A DNA stretch of 36,506 nucleotides from Chloroflexota bacterium (GCA_003577005.1 QEUW01000071.1:1-36506), one strand, 5' to 3'. Shown: positions 15,653-23,294, counted from the stretch's first letter. Numbers and translations are program-made. The notes: generated from the sequence alone by a model not told the origin.

Positions 15653-16096
15653 ATGATTCATAAAACTCGGTCTCCTCTCCCCGGTCATGTGCGTGTGGTC
15701 TTTGAGTTGCCCTCATTTGTCTGGGCGGATCGCATCTTCCTGGTAGGCGACTTCAATGGGTGGAATGAACAGGCAACGCCCATGCAACAGGATCGTGACG
15801 GCGTTTGGCGAGCGGCAGTCGATCTCAAATCAGGCACCCAAGCAGAGTTTCGCTATCTGATCGATGGCCAGTGGCGGACCGATTATCACGCTGATGGGTA
15901 TTCCCCAAACAGTTTTGGCACAGAGAACAGCATGGTGCGAGCCGAATTGCCCGAAGAAAGTGTGCTGGCCGATCGGTTGAGCAGCCGCGTACAGGACGGC
16001 GTTCAGCGCGAATTGAGGAGAAATGGCGCGCCTATATCATCGCTGAAAACAGCGCGTCTGCCCCGGCGAACGACCCCAGTGCGTGCAGCAGCGTAG
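15653..16096 (+). CDS. Small CBM48 (isoamylase N-terminal / glycogen-recognition) domain protein
   Basis: The 147-residue product is essentially one early-set domain. Residues 12-95 carry VRVVFELPSFVWADRIFLVG, DFNGWNEQATPM, the core GVWRAAVDL, and EFRYLIDGQWRTDYHADGY...ENSMV, the signature of CBM48 domains. These bind glycogen or starch in branching enzymes and in AMPK-beta-like proteins. Stand-alone copies without a catalytic domain occur in many bacteria and are thought to bind carbohydrate or act as partners; the role here is inferred only. The C-terminal 50 residues are basic and low in structure. Start ATG 15653 is preceded by AAGGAG (15641-15646). A strong terminator follows at 16125-16157. 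Confidence 0.87.
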   Translation: MIHKTRSPLPGHVRVVFELPSFVWADRIFLVGDFNGWNEQATPMQQDRDGVWRAAVDLKSGTQAEFRYLIDGQWRTDYHADGYSPNSFGTENSMVRAELPEESVLADRLSSRVQDGVQRELRRNGAPISSLKTARLPRRTTPVRAAA

Positions 16097-16124
16097 AAAA
16101 ATGCGCCATCAACGCTGGCAGCGG

Positions 16125-16157
16125 CCCGAAGGGTTTTGAGACCCTTCGGGTTTTTTT
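16125..16157 (+). terminator. Rho-independent terminator of the CBM48 gene
   Basis: A ten-base-pair stem CCCGAAGGGT/ACCCTTCGGG (16125-16134 and 16141-16150) with a six-base loop is followed by seven T (16151-16157). Confidence 0.9.
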
Positions 16158-16165
16158 GTTATAAT
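16136..16165 (+). promoter_or_regulatory. Promoter overlapping the terminator, giving a near-leaderless mRNA
   Basis: TTGAGA (16136-16141) lies at the loop of the preceding terminator, and a perfect TATAAT (16160-16165) follows after 18 bases. The predicted start is near 16172, only about three bases before the ATG at 16175. Confidence 0.6.
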
Positions 16166-16174
16166 CGACGGTCT

Positions 16175-18244
16175 ATGTCAGCGCGCATATTTCGCCTCCT
16201 GATTGCTGTCCTTTTGCTGACGGCGCTTGGTCTGCGCCTGTGGCGGATCGATATGGTGCCGCCTGGTTTTCACTTTGACGAGGCGTTCGAAGGGTTGGAG
16301 GCATGGCGCATCCTCCATGATCCGGGCTATCGACCGCTTTTTCTCACGGGCAACTTTGGTGTGCTGCCGCTCAACGTCTATGCCAACGCCCTCACCTTTG
16401 CGCTGTTTGACCTGTTTGGTGGCACAGCCGGGCCGGCTGCGATGCGGGTGACCGCCGCGCTCTTCGGCACGCTGACGGTGATAACACTTTATGGGTTGGC
16501 GTACGAATTGCGGCTGATGTGGCCAAGCCAGTTGACAGTTGCCTACCCATTCTTTGCCGCTGCGACCCTTGCGGTCATGCGCTGGCATCTTCACTTTAGC
16601 CGTATGGGGATCGAGCCGATCCTGACGCCGCTGCTCTGGGCCGGCGCAACCTGGCTGATGCTACGTGGCTGGCGCACCGGCAGTTGGCTCAGCTTTGCAG
16701 GTTGTGGTGTTCTGTTGGCAGCGGCGATGTATGCTTACCAGGGGGCCTGGGTGATTCCATTACTGGCTGCTATGATGGCTGTCGTGTTGATACTTGGGAG
16801 AACAGAGATTGAAAAAAGGAGATTTGAGGGGAATTACGGGGATTGGCGCAATCCCCGTAATTCCCCTCAAATCTCCTCAAATCTCTCCCAATCTTCTCAG
16901 ATCACTGGTCTGGCCCTTGCTGCCGTTGTCGCCACGTTTTTGTTTGCTCCGCTGGCGTGGTATTTTTGGCAACATCCCGATCAGTTTCTATTGCGCCCGG
17001 CCCAGATTGCGGTGGTAGGCGCAGGCGGCGCGCCGGCCACAGTCGGGGAGATGGCCTGGGCCACGGCCAAAATGTTTGGCCCCTTTGGCGCGCCGGGTGA
17101 CCAGGACCCCCGGCGCAACCTGCCCGGCGCTCCGGCGCTCAATCTCTGGCTGGCGGCGCCGTTTTATCTCGGTCTAGTTTTGGCGCTGTTGCGGGTGCGC
17201 CGGCCAGCTTATGGCATTCCACTGGCCGGTCTGATCGGCCTGCTGTTGCCCGGCGTTTTGAGCGAGTATGCGCCGCACTTTCATCGCATTGTGGGGGCGA
17301 CTGCACCGGTGGCGCTGCTCTGCGGTTTTGGCTTTGACTGGCTCTGGCAACAGGCCGGGCGCACCGCGCAGATCAAACACTTGATGCGTGGCGTCGTCGT
17401 CACACTGTTCGTGCTGGGCGCGCTCCTCTCGGTGCGCGACTACTTTGTACGCTGGACCGCTTTGCCCGATCTTTTCTATGCCTTCGACGTGGGCTTGTGG
17501 AAGGTGGGCCAACGGATTGCAGCGCAGCCGCCGGAGCAGACAATCTACCTCACACCGCGCGATGCCGGCCATCCGACCATAGCCTTTGCCATCGCCACAG
17601 CGCCGGGCAAGGGGGCACAGCCGGTATCGTTCGACGGCCGCTATCTCTTTCCGCTGGCGGCAGACTCAAATAACCAGCCGGAGCTCTACATTGTCATCGA
17701 GCATGAGGACTTTCGGACCCCGTTGCTGTTGCCCGAAATCTTTCTCGACGCCCGTGTGATCGAAGAAATCACCGACCAGCAGGGGCGGGTCTACGCACGT
17801 TTCTACAAGCGCCCATCCCAGTCTGTGCCGCAGCGACCGCCGCAGCATCGGAAGGTTGCCAAACTAGGGGATGGCATCGAATTGGCTGGCTATGATGTTC
17901 AGCCGGGCGTATTGCGGAGGGGCGAGCTTCTCTATTTACAGCTCCACTGGCTCGTGAAAGCACCTCCATCTGGCGACTGGACCGTCTTCACCCATGTTGT
18001 CGCGCAGGACGAGGGCGGTGAGCGCACGGTGGTGGCCGGTCACGACAGCCGGCCCGGAGCAGGCAGCTTGCCGACCGACCGCTGGCGACCAGGCTGGCGC
18101 ATCTTAGACGAGTACCAGATTCCGCTGCCGGCCGATCTGCCGACGGGGCGTTATGAACTGGAAATCGGTCTCTACCAACCGACCGGTGAGCGCCTGCCCG
18201 CCGGCCAGGAAAGCATCGTGTTGGGTGAGGTGACGATTGAGTGA
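16175..18244 (+). CDS. GT-C fold glycosyltransferase (GT39/PMT-like) with C-terminal beta-sandwich domain
   Basis: The 689-residue protein starts with a membrane helix followed by the first outer loop motif VPPGFHFDEAFEG, with the acidic pair Asp35-Glu36 typical of GT39-type enzymes. Many membrane segments run to about residue 440. A soluble C-terminal region includes a beta-rich module (about 575-689: WTVFTHVVAQDEGG...LPTGRYELEIGLYQP) common in such transferases of Chloroflexota and Cyanobacteria. It should transfer a sugar from a polyprenyl carrier. The frame is open upstream to 16136, but ATG 16175 (MSARIF) is chosen because the terminator and TATAAT lie before it. Residues about 215-234 are encoded by a 59-bp perfect inverted repeat, in frame and likely in a cytoplasmic loop. 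The methyltransferase gene overlaps its stop codon. Confidence 0.85.
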   Translation: MSARIFRLLIAVLLLTALGLRLWRIDMVPPGFHFDEAFEGLEAWRILHDPGYRPLFLTGNFGVLPLNVYANALTFALFDLFGGTAGPAAMRVTAALFGTLTVITLYGLAYELRLMWPSQLTVAYPFFAAATLAVMRWHLHFSRMGIEPILTPLLWAGATWLMLRGWRTGSWLSFAGCGVLLAAAMYAYQGAWVIPLLAAMMAVVLILGRTEIEKRRFEGNYGDWRNPRNSPQISSNLSQSSQITGLALAAVVATFLFAPLAWYFWQHPDQFLLRPAQIAVVGAGGAPATVGEMAWATAKMFGPFGAPGDQDPRRNLPGAPALNLWLAAPFYLGLVLALLRVRRPAYGIPLAGLIGLLLPGVLSEYAPHFHRIVGATAPVALLCGFGFDWLWQQAGRTAQIKHLMRGVVVTLFVLGALLSVRDYFVRWTALPDLFYAFDVGLWKVGQRIAAQPPEQTIYLTPRDAGHPTIAFAIATAPGKGAQPVSFDGRYLFPLAADSNNQPELYIVIEHEDFRTPLLLPEIFLDARVIEEITDQQGRVYARFYKRPSQSVPQRPPQHRKVAKLGDGIELAGYDVQPGVLRRGELLYLQLHWLVKAPPSGDWTVFTHVVAQDEGGERTVVAGHDSRPGAGSLPTDRWRPGWRILDEYQIPLPADLPTGRYELEIGLYQPTGERLPAGQESIVLGEVTIE
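16818..16876. repeat. Perfect 28-bp-arm inverted repeat inside a coding sequence
   Basis: Arms 16818-16845 and 16849-16876 are exact complements with a three-base loop. The element is translated in frame within the glycosyltransferase (around RRFEGNYGDW and RNPRNSPQIS), between two hydrophobic segments. It looks like an inserted palindromic repeat. Confidence 0.9.
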
Positions 18245-18986
18245 TTTTGGCGCAGCGCTGCCAGCCCTCTACCAGTTGGACCGGGTCAACGGTTGGAGCA
18301 TCGGCATGAGAGCAGTGACTCATGCGCTGCTAGACCGGGTTTCCTTGCCGGCAGGCCCTATTTTGGAACTGGGCTGCGGTTCTGGGGTTTTCAATGCCGA
18401 GTTGCAGCGACGCTATCCGGACCGTCCAGTGCTTGGCGTGGACCTTCATCCGCTGGCGCTGGCCTATGCCCGGCAAACGGGACGGCAGCCACCCACTCTC
18501 GTACGGGCAGATTTGCAGCGATTGCCCTTTGAATCAAAATCGGTGAGCGCCATCCTTGCGCTGGACACCTTTGACCAGTATGGAGTGGATCTGCGCGCCG
18601 CACTCTCCGAAAGCTGGCGGAGCTTACAGCCACAGGGAGTGCTGTTGTTGCGGGTCAGCGCCCATCCCTGGCTGGAAGGGGAACACGATATGGCGTTCAA
18701 TACGGGCCGGCGCTACCGGCGCGCCGAGTTGGTTCACTGGCTGGAATCGACGGGCTTTGTCGCTGAGCGGGTCACATTTGCCAATGCGCTGTTGTCGCCG
18801 CCCCTGGTCGCGCTGCGGCTGCTGCAACGCTGGGGCGGGCTGGCGCTGGATGATACCTCGTTTGCCGACTCACCGATCAATCGTCTTTTTGCCCGCGTCT
18901 TGACACTCGAAGCACGCTGGTTGCGTTATGCGGACTTTGGTTTTGGGATTAGTCTTTATGCAGTGGCGAGAAAGCGGGTTGCGTAA
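18237..18986 (+). CDS. SAM-dependent methyltransferase (class I, type 11-like)
   Basis: The 249-residue protein has the class I motif I ILELGCGSGVF (near residue 43), an acidic residue ending strand 2 (VLGVDLHP) and a motif-II-like region SAILALDTFDQYG, followed by LQPQGVLLLRVS. The substrate is not evident. Its position suggests modification of an envelope glycan or lipid: it overlaps the stop of a glycosyltransferase and precedes a GT2 gene. The start is TTG 18237, overlapping the upstream TGA (18242-18244) in TTGAGTGA, which implies translational coupling; the next ATG (18306) would remove conserved-looking residues. The stop lies in the first unit of a heptamer array. Confidence 0.82.
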   Translation: MSDFGAALPALYQLDRVNGWSIGMRAVTHALLDRVSLPAGPILELGCGSGVFNAELQRRYPDRPVLGVDLHPLALAYARQTGRQPPTLVRADLQRLPFESKSVSAILALDTFDQYGVDLRAALSESWRSLQPQGVLLLRVSAHPWLEGEHDMAFNTGRRYRRAELVHWLESTGFVAERVTFANALLSPPLVALRLLQRWGGLALDDTSFADSPINRLFARVLTLEARWLRYADFGFGISLYAVARKRVA

Positions 18987-19024
18987 TGAGTAATGAGTGA
19001 TGCGTGATGAGTGATGCGTGATGA
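18983..19024 (+). repeat. Six-unit heptamer array joining a stop codon to the next start codon
   Basis: Units GTAATGA, GTAATGA, GTGATGC, GTGATGA, GTGATGC and GTGATGA are contiguous. The methyltransferase stop TAA (18984-18986) is in the first unit and the GT2 start ATG (19021) is in the last. No Shine-Dalgarno is present. Confidence 0.85.
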
Positions 19025-19779
19025 GTAAGGTACAGCAGGGGCCGTTGGTCTGCACGGTGTTGCCGACGTACAATGAGCGTGGCAACATCGGCCCGCTGAT
19101 CGAAGGCGTTCTGGCGGGTGCGATTACCCCGCACATGGTGTTGGTGGTGGATGACAATTCGCCCGATGGCACGGCGCAGGTGGTGGAAGAGCTAGCCGCA
19201 CGGTTCAACGCCGGGGGTCCAGTTCGCGTCGCACTGATCCGGCGCGCCGCAGAGAAGGGGTTGACTTCGGCCATCCAGCGTGGCATCGATGAGGCGGTCC
19301 ACACCTACCACGCCGGTATTGTCACCTGGATGGACTGCGACCTCTCCATGCCGCCGCAGGATGTGGCACGGCTAGTGCGGGCGATCCTGGAGCAGGGAGC
19401 CGACCTGGCGGTCGGCTCGCGCTGGGTAGCCGGAGGTGCAGATGTGGCACACGGGACGATGGCGCGCACGCTCAGTTGGATCATCAACCGCTTTGCCATG
19501 TTGTTGCTGGGGAGTCAAGTGCGTGATTACACCAGCGGGTTTGTTGCCGGCCGCACCGCGGTCTTTGAACGGCTCCGACTGTGCGGCGACTATGGCGAGT
19601 ATTGTATCGATTTGTTGGCGCGCGCCCGGCAGAGTGGCTTTCACATCGTGGAGGTACCCTATGTCTGCATCCCCCGCACGGCTGGAGAGAGCAAGACGGG
19701 CGCCAATCTGTGGGATTATCTGGTCAAGGGGCGCAAGTATGTGGCGACGGTGTGGAGAGTCCGCCAGCAGGCACGGTAA
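19021..19779 (+). CDS. GT2 glycosyltransferase, polyprenyl-phosphate mannose synthase (DPM1)-like
   Basis: The 252-residue protein begins with the GT-A nucleotide-sugar region VCTVLPTYNERGNIGPLIEG, followed by VVDDNSPDGTAQVVEEL. The next motifs are GLTSAIQRGIDEA and the metal-binding TWMDCDLSMPP, then VGSRWVAGG and FVAGR. This motif set is that of dolichyl/polyprenyl-phosphate beta-D-mannosyltransferases (DPM1/Ppm1 type). The family makes lipid-linked mannose from GDP-mannose on the cytoplasmic face. No membrane helices are present, as in DPM1-type soluble forms. It would supply lipid-linked sugar to GT-C enzymes such as those at 1869 and 16175 (inference). GTG 19018 is an alternative start. 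Both starts lie inside the heptamer array. Confidence 0.87.
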   Translation: MSKVQQGPLVCTVLPTYNERGNIGPLIEGVLAGAITPHMVLVVDDNSPDGTAQVVEELAARFNAGGPVRVALIRRAAEKGLTSAIQRGIDEAVHTYHAGIVTWMDCDLSMPPQDVARLVRAILEQGADLAVGSRWVAGGADVAHGTMARTLSWIINRFAMLLLGSQVRDYTSGFVAGRTAVFERLRLCGDYGEYCIDLLARARQSGFHIVEVPYVCIPRTAGESKTGANLWDYLVKGRKYVATVWRVRQQAR

Positions 19780-19815
19780 ACCACTACGTAAGGACGAAGA
19801 AGAGAGGACTTTATC

Positions 19816-21054
19816 ATGCTCCAACCCACCGAACTCACCCTGGCCGAAATGGGCGAACTGGCCGCCATCGTCCCCGCCGCCGACCCGGAGGTGAAGCTGA
19901 CCTACCGGCCCATCCCCGATTTCGAGCAGCAGCCGCGGCGCTCGATCATCCCTGTCTGCGAACCGACATTGGAAGGAAATGAGCTCAAGTACGTGACCCA
20001 AGCCATCGAGAGCAATTGGATCTCGTCGGCGGGCAGCTTTATTCGCGACTTTGAAGCAAAGTTTGCCGAAGCGTGCGGGGTCAAGTACGGCATCGCCTGC
20101 GCCAATGGCACGGTCGCCATGCATCTGGCGCTGGCAACCCTGGGGCTCGAACCGGGCGACGAGGTGATTATCCCTACCTTCACGATGATCGCCACGGCCA
20201 ATGCCGTCGCCTACTGTGGCGCCACACCGGTGCTGGTGGATATGGAGCCGGGCTACTGGCAGATGGACATCAACCAGGTGGCGGATAAGATCACGCCGCG
20301 CACCAAAGCCATCGTACCCGTCCACATCTACGGCCACCCTACCGACATGGATCCGTTGCTGGAACTGGCGCAACGGCACGGTCTCATCGTGGTCGAGGAT
20401 TCAGCCGAGGCCCACGGCGCCGAGTACAAAGGCCGGCGCTGCGGCGGATTGGGTGACGCTGCCGGTTTTAGCTTCTACGGCAACAAGATCATCACCACCG
20501 GCGAGGGCGGCATGGTGACGACCAACAACCGCGACATTGCCCGGCTGGCCTGGAATCTGCGCGACCACGCCTTTAGCACCGAACGTCATTTCTGGCACAA
20601 ATATGTAGGCTTCAACTATCGTATGACCAATCTTCAGGCCGCCGTCGGTCTGGCGCAGGTGGAGCAACTGGATCATTTTGTCGAACAGCGGCGGCGCAAC
20701 GCAGCCGAGTACACTGCCCGGCTGCGCGATATCCCCGGCATCACTACGCCCCCGCAGGCGCCCTGGGCAAAGAATGTCTATTGGATGTACGGCATCCTGG
20801 TCGACGAGCAGGCATATGGTATGACCCGCGACCAATTGCGCAAGGTGCTGGCAGACCACGGCATCGAGACGCGCACCTTCTTTATCCCCATGCACTGCCA
20901 GCCGGTCTACTGGCGACAGTTTAAGGGGCAGCGCTATCCCGTGGCCGAGCGACTCTGCCAGAACGGCTTCTATCTGCCGTCGGCCTCGTCGCTGAGCGTG
21001 GCGGAGATCGAGTATATTGCCGGTGTGATTCGCCAGGCAGGGCCGCCGCGGTAG
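19816..21054 (+). CDS. DegT/DnrJ/EryC1/StrS aminotransferase, perosamine-synthase-like
   Basis: The 412-residue PLP enzyme carries IPVCEPTLEGNELKYV and NWISSAGSFI near its N-terminus. It has the PLP-contacting ANGTVAMHLAL, the catalytic Lys224 in FYGNKIITTGEGG, and NVYWMYGILVDE near the C-terminus. This pattern is close to GDP-perosamine synthase (Per/RfbE), which makes GDP-4-amino-4,6-dideoxymannose from GDP-4-keto-6-deoxymannose. Other 4-keto-sugar aminotransferases remain possible. There is an extension of about 40 residues before the usual family start. A GAGAGG lies about ten bases before the ATG. It belongs with the glycosyltransferases upstream, as a source of amino sugar for surface glycans. 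Confidence 0.88.
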   Translation: MLQPTELTLAEMGELAAIVPAADPEVKLTYRPIPDFEQQPRRSIIPVCEPTLEGNELKYVTQAIESNWISSAGSFIRDFEAKFAEACGVKYGIACANGTVAMHLALATLGLEPGDEVIIPTFTMIATANAVAYCGATPVLVDMEPGYWQMDINQVADKITPRTKAIVPVHIYGHPTDMDPLLELAQRHGLIVVEDSAEAHGAEYKGRRCGGLGDAAGFSFYGNKIITTGEGGMVTTNNRDIARLAWNLRDHAFSTERHFWHKYVGFNYRMTNLQAAVGLAQVEQLDHFVEQRRRNAAEYTARLRDIPGITTPPQAPWAKNVYWMYGILVDEQAYGMTRDQLRKVLADHGIETRTFFIPMHCQPVYWRQFKGQRYPVAERLCQNGFYLPSASSLSVAEIEYIAGVIRQAGPPR

Positions 21055-21157
21055 GGCAAGATGAGATACGCATTCCGGGAAAGGGCAGGCGCCAGTTTGC
21101 ATGACCAGAGCCTCGCCTGCCCTTTCCCGAAATGCTTGTGCCGCCAACTTCTTGCCC
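21054..21157. repeat. Nested inverted repeat after the aminotransferase gene
   Basis: A 16-bp perfect stem (21076-21091 with 21114-21129) is surrounded by an outer pair GGGCAAGA/TCTTGCCC (21054-21061 with 21150-21157). The outer left arm starts at the last base of the stop codon. No T-tract follows; it may be a terminator-like structure or a mobile palindrome. Confidence 0.6.
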
Positions 21158-21191
21158 TAAATCCTGGACGCACCCCCATACCCCACGCTGT

Positions 21192-21220
21192 TTGACAGAG
21201 TAGAGGTGTAGCGATATACT
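21192..21220 (+). promoter_or_regulatory. Strong sigma-70-type promoter of the gatC leader
   Basis: A perfect TTGACA (21192-21197), a 17-base spacer and TATACT (21215-21220) predict a start near 21227, about 264 bases before gatC. Confidence 0.8.
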
Positions 21221-21226
21221 GACGCT

Positions 21227-21384
21227 CATCCGATTTCTTTGGATCAACAGCCATGCAACGAGTGCAATCTCCAATGTCCGTTGACCTTCTCAGCCTGGCG
21301 CCGGCAGCGGCAAACGCAGCAGCTATGCGCGTGTCCCGGTGACAGTCTTGAAGCTGCGCCGTGGGCACCCGCCACGGCGTTTTT
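21227..21384 (+). ncRNA. Candidate attenuator leader or small RNA upstream of gatCA
   Basis: The predicted transcript from the 21192-21220 promoter would be about 158 bases long if it ends at the first terminator. A stem can form between GGATCAAC (21241-21248) and GTTGACC (21280-21286). GCTGCGCC (21353-21360) can pair with GGC (21297-21299) plus GCAGC (21304-21308), using bases also needed for the left arm of the terminator. That gives mutually exclusive folds. No known riboswitch or T-box consensus was recognised. Confidence 0.35.
21357..21384 (+). terminator. First of two tandem terminators in the gatC leader
   Basis: Stem CGCCGTGG/CCACGGCG (21357-21364 and 21372-21379) with a seven-base loop is followed by TTTTT (21380-21384). 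Confidence 0.8.
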
Positions 21385-21410
21385 GTCGGTTATCCTCCCT
21401 ACGACCAGAC

Positions 21411-21437
21411 GCCGTGGAAGCATCCACGGCTTTTTTT
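21411..21437 (+). terminator. Second tandem terminator in the gatC leader
   Basis: Stem GCCGTGGA/TCCACGGC (21411-21418 and 21423-21430) with a four-base loop is followed by seven T (21431-21437). The stem nearly repeats that of the first terminator. Confidence 0.85.
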
Positions 21438-21490
21438 GTCCTTCTTGCTATACGAGCGATTGCAAAGGTCGCTCTTACAGGAGAATGATC

Positions 21491-21781
21491 ATGCACCTGA
21501 CACTAGACGAAGTGCGCCATGTGGCCGAACTCGCCAAGCTGCGCTTGACTGATGACGAGGTGGCCCAGTATGCCGAACAGTTATCAGCTATCCTGGAGTA
21601 TGCCGAACGCGTCCAGACGGTGGACACGAGCAACGTTCCACCGACGCCCTACGTCTTACCGCTGGAGACTATCCTGCGCGAAGATGTGCCCGAACCGGGT
21701 CTGAGCAACGACGAGGCGCTCGCCAATGCGCCCGACAGCGCCGACGGCTTCTTCCGCGTCCGGGCCGTGTTTGAAGAATAA
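21491..21781 (+). CDS. gatC: Asp-tRNA(Asn)/Glu-tRNA(Gln) amidotransferase subunit C
   Basis: The 96-residue protein shows the GatC pattern. It begins [21 protein letters not shown], continues [22 protein letters not shown], then the short belt REDVPEPG, and ends [16 protein letters not shown]. GatC wraps around GatA and GatB in the complex that amidates mischarged Glu-tRNA(Gln) or Asp-tRNA(Asn) in the cytoplasm. ATG 21491 is chosen because AGGAG (21479-21483) lies seven bases before it; ATG 21485 is two codons upstream. The frame continues open to 21239, but that part lies in the structured leader. gatA starts 23 bases after the stop; gatB is not nearby. Confidence 0.95.
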   Translation: MHLTLDEVRHVAELAKLRLTDDEVAQYAEQLSAILEYAERVQTVDTSNVPPTPYVLPLETILREDVPEPGLSNDEALANAPDSADGFFRVRAVFEE

Positions 21782-21803
21782 AGCCTATCCTTTAACGGTC
21801 ACA

Positions 21804-23294
21804 ATGAGACAATTATACGAGTTGACCATCCACGAGGCGCTGGCCGGCCTGCGCGCTGGCGATTTCTCTGCCGCGGAATTGACCCAGGCCCACCTCGACC
21901 GCATCGCGGCCGTGGAAGCAAAAGTTCAATCCTACATTACGGTCACGGGTGAACGGGCGCTGGCCCAGGCGCGGCAGGCGGATGAACGCCGGCGCCAGGG
22001 CAACGATGCGCCGCTGTTGGGGATTCCGCTTGCGATCAAAGATGTGCTGACCACTGCCGGGGTAGAGACGACCTGTGGCAGCCGCATCCTCAAAAGCTTT
22101 GTGCCACCCTATACCGCCACCGCCGTGCAACGGCTGGAAGAGGCCGGGATGGTCATGCTCGGCAAGGCCAATTGCGATGAATTCGCTATGGGGTCCAGCA
22201 CCGAGAACAGCGCCTATCAGGTGACACGCAACCCGTGGGATCTCGAACGGGTGCCCGGCGGCAGCAGTGGCGGTTCCGCCGCGGCGGTGGCGGCGGATGA
22301 GGCGCTCGCCGCCCTGGGCACCGACACCGGCGGCAGCGTCCGGCAACCCGCCTCGCTCTGCGGCGTGGTGGGGATCAAACCCTCCTACGGGCGGGTGAGC
22401 CGGTATGGGTTGGTCGCCTACGCCAGCAGCCTTGACCAGGTGGGCGTCTTTGCCAAAAGTGTCAGCGATGCGGCGCTTGTGCTTCAGGTGATTGCCGGCC
22501 ACGACCCGCGCGACAGCACCAGCATGCCGGCGCCGGTGCCTGATTATTCCGCTAGCCTCACCGGTGATGTGGACGGTCTGCGGGTCGGGTTGCCAAAAGA
22601 ATACTTTATCGAAGGCGTCCAGCCGGAGGTCGAGGCGGCGGTGCGGGCAGCGGTGATGCACCTGGAGGGCCTGGGGGCGGAGGTGATCCCCATCAGCCTG
22701 CCCAACACTGACAAGGCGTTGCCGGTCTATTACCTGGTGGCTCCCGCCGAAGCGAGCGCCAACCTGGCCCGCTATGATGGCGTCCGCTTTGGCTATAGCG
22801 CGGGGGCGGATGCCATGTTCGAAAACTTCCGCCAGACGCGCGGGGAAGGGTTTGGCCCGGAAGTGAAGCGGCGCATTATGCTGGGGACCTATGCACTGAG
22901 CGCCGGTTACTATGACGCCTACTATCTGCGCGCCCAGCAGGTGCGGACGCTAATCAAACAGGATTTCGAGCGGGCCTTTGCGCAGGTCGATGTCATCGCT
23001 TGCCCGGTTTCGCCGACGACCGCCTTCAAGATCGGCGAAAAGACCGACAATCCCCTCGAAATGTATCTGTCGGACATCTTCACCATCAGCCTGAACCTGG
23101 CCGGTATCTGCGGGATCAGCGTGCCCTGTGGTTTTGACCAGCAGGGGCTGCCCATCGGGTTGCAACTCGTCGGCCCCCATCTAGGTGAAGCGACCATCTT
23201 GCGCGTCGCCCATGCCTATGAGCAAACGACCAACTGGCACAAGCAAAAACCTCTTTTACAACACGAGAAACAACAAAGCCGGCGAAATCGTTGA
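21804..23294 (+). CDS. gatA: Asp-tRNA(Asn)/Glu-tRNA(Gln) amidotransferase subunit A
   Basis: The 496-residue protein is a full-length amidase-signature enzyme. The catalytic triad is visible as Lys79 (GIPLAIKD), Ser154 in the GGSSGGS loop and Ser178 in [12 protein letters not shown]. GatA hydrolyses glutamine and passes the ammonia through the complex to GatB, which amidates Glu-tRNA(Gln) or Asp-tRNA(Asn). The GatA-specific segment [15 protein letters not shown] and the later [14 protein letters not shown] support GatA rather than a general amidase. The frame is open upstream, overlapping gatC, but ATG 21804 (MRQLYELTI) matches the family start. The last residues KQQSRRNR are a basic tail. 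It forms an operon with gatC. Confidence 0.96.
   Translation: MRQLYELTIHEALAGLRAGDFSAAELTQAHLDRIAAVEAKVQSYITVTGERALAQARQADERRRQGNDAPLLGIPLAIKDVLTTAGVETTCGSRILKSFVPPYTATAVQRLEEAGMVMLGKANCDEFAMGSSTENSAYQVTRNPWDLERVPGGSSGGSAAAVAADEALAALGTDTGGSVRQPASLCGVVGIKPSYGRVSRYGLVAYASSLDQVGVFAKSVSDAALVLQVIAGHDPRDSTSMPAPVPDYSASLTGDVDGLRVGLPKEYFIEGVQPEVEAAVRAAVMHLEGLGAEVIPISLPNTDKALPVYYLVAPAEASANLARYDGVRFGYSAGADAMFENFRQTRGEGFGPEVKRRIMLGTYALSAGYYDAYYLRAQQVRTLIKQDFERAFAQVDVIACPVSPTTAFKIGEKTDNPLEMYLSDIFTISLNLAGICGISVPCGFDQQGLPIGLQLVGPHLGEATILRVAHAYEQTTNWHKQKPLLQHEKQQSRRNR

Noticed and set aside
15178..15663. 161-codon frame (MNGLLTYLSIMHEEF...)
   Set aside because: No family resemblance, no Shine-Dalgarno, odd Cys-rich composition, and it overlaps the start of the well-supported CBM48 gene.
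18983..19024. CRISPR-like array
   Set aside because: Repeats are contiguous 7-base units with no spacers; no cas gene is in the window.
21227..21384. T-box riboswitch or 6S RNA
   Set aside because: The T-box antiterminator consensus (AGGGTGGNACCGCG) is not present, and the two ends do not pair as in 6S RNA; kept only as an unclassified leader.
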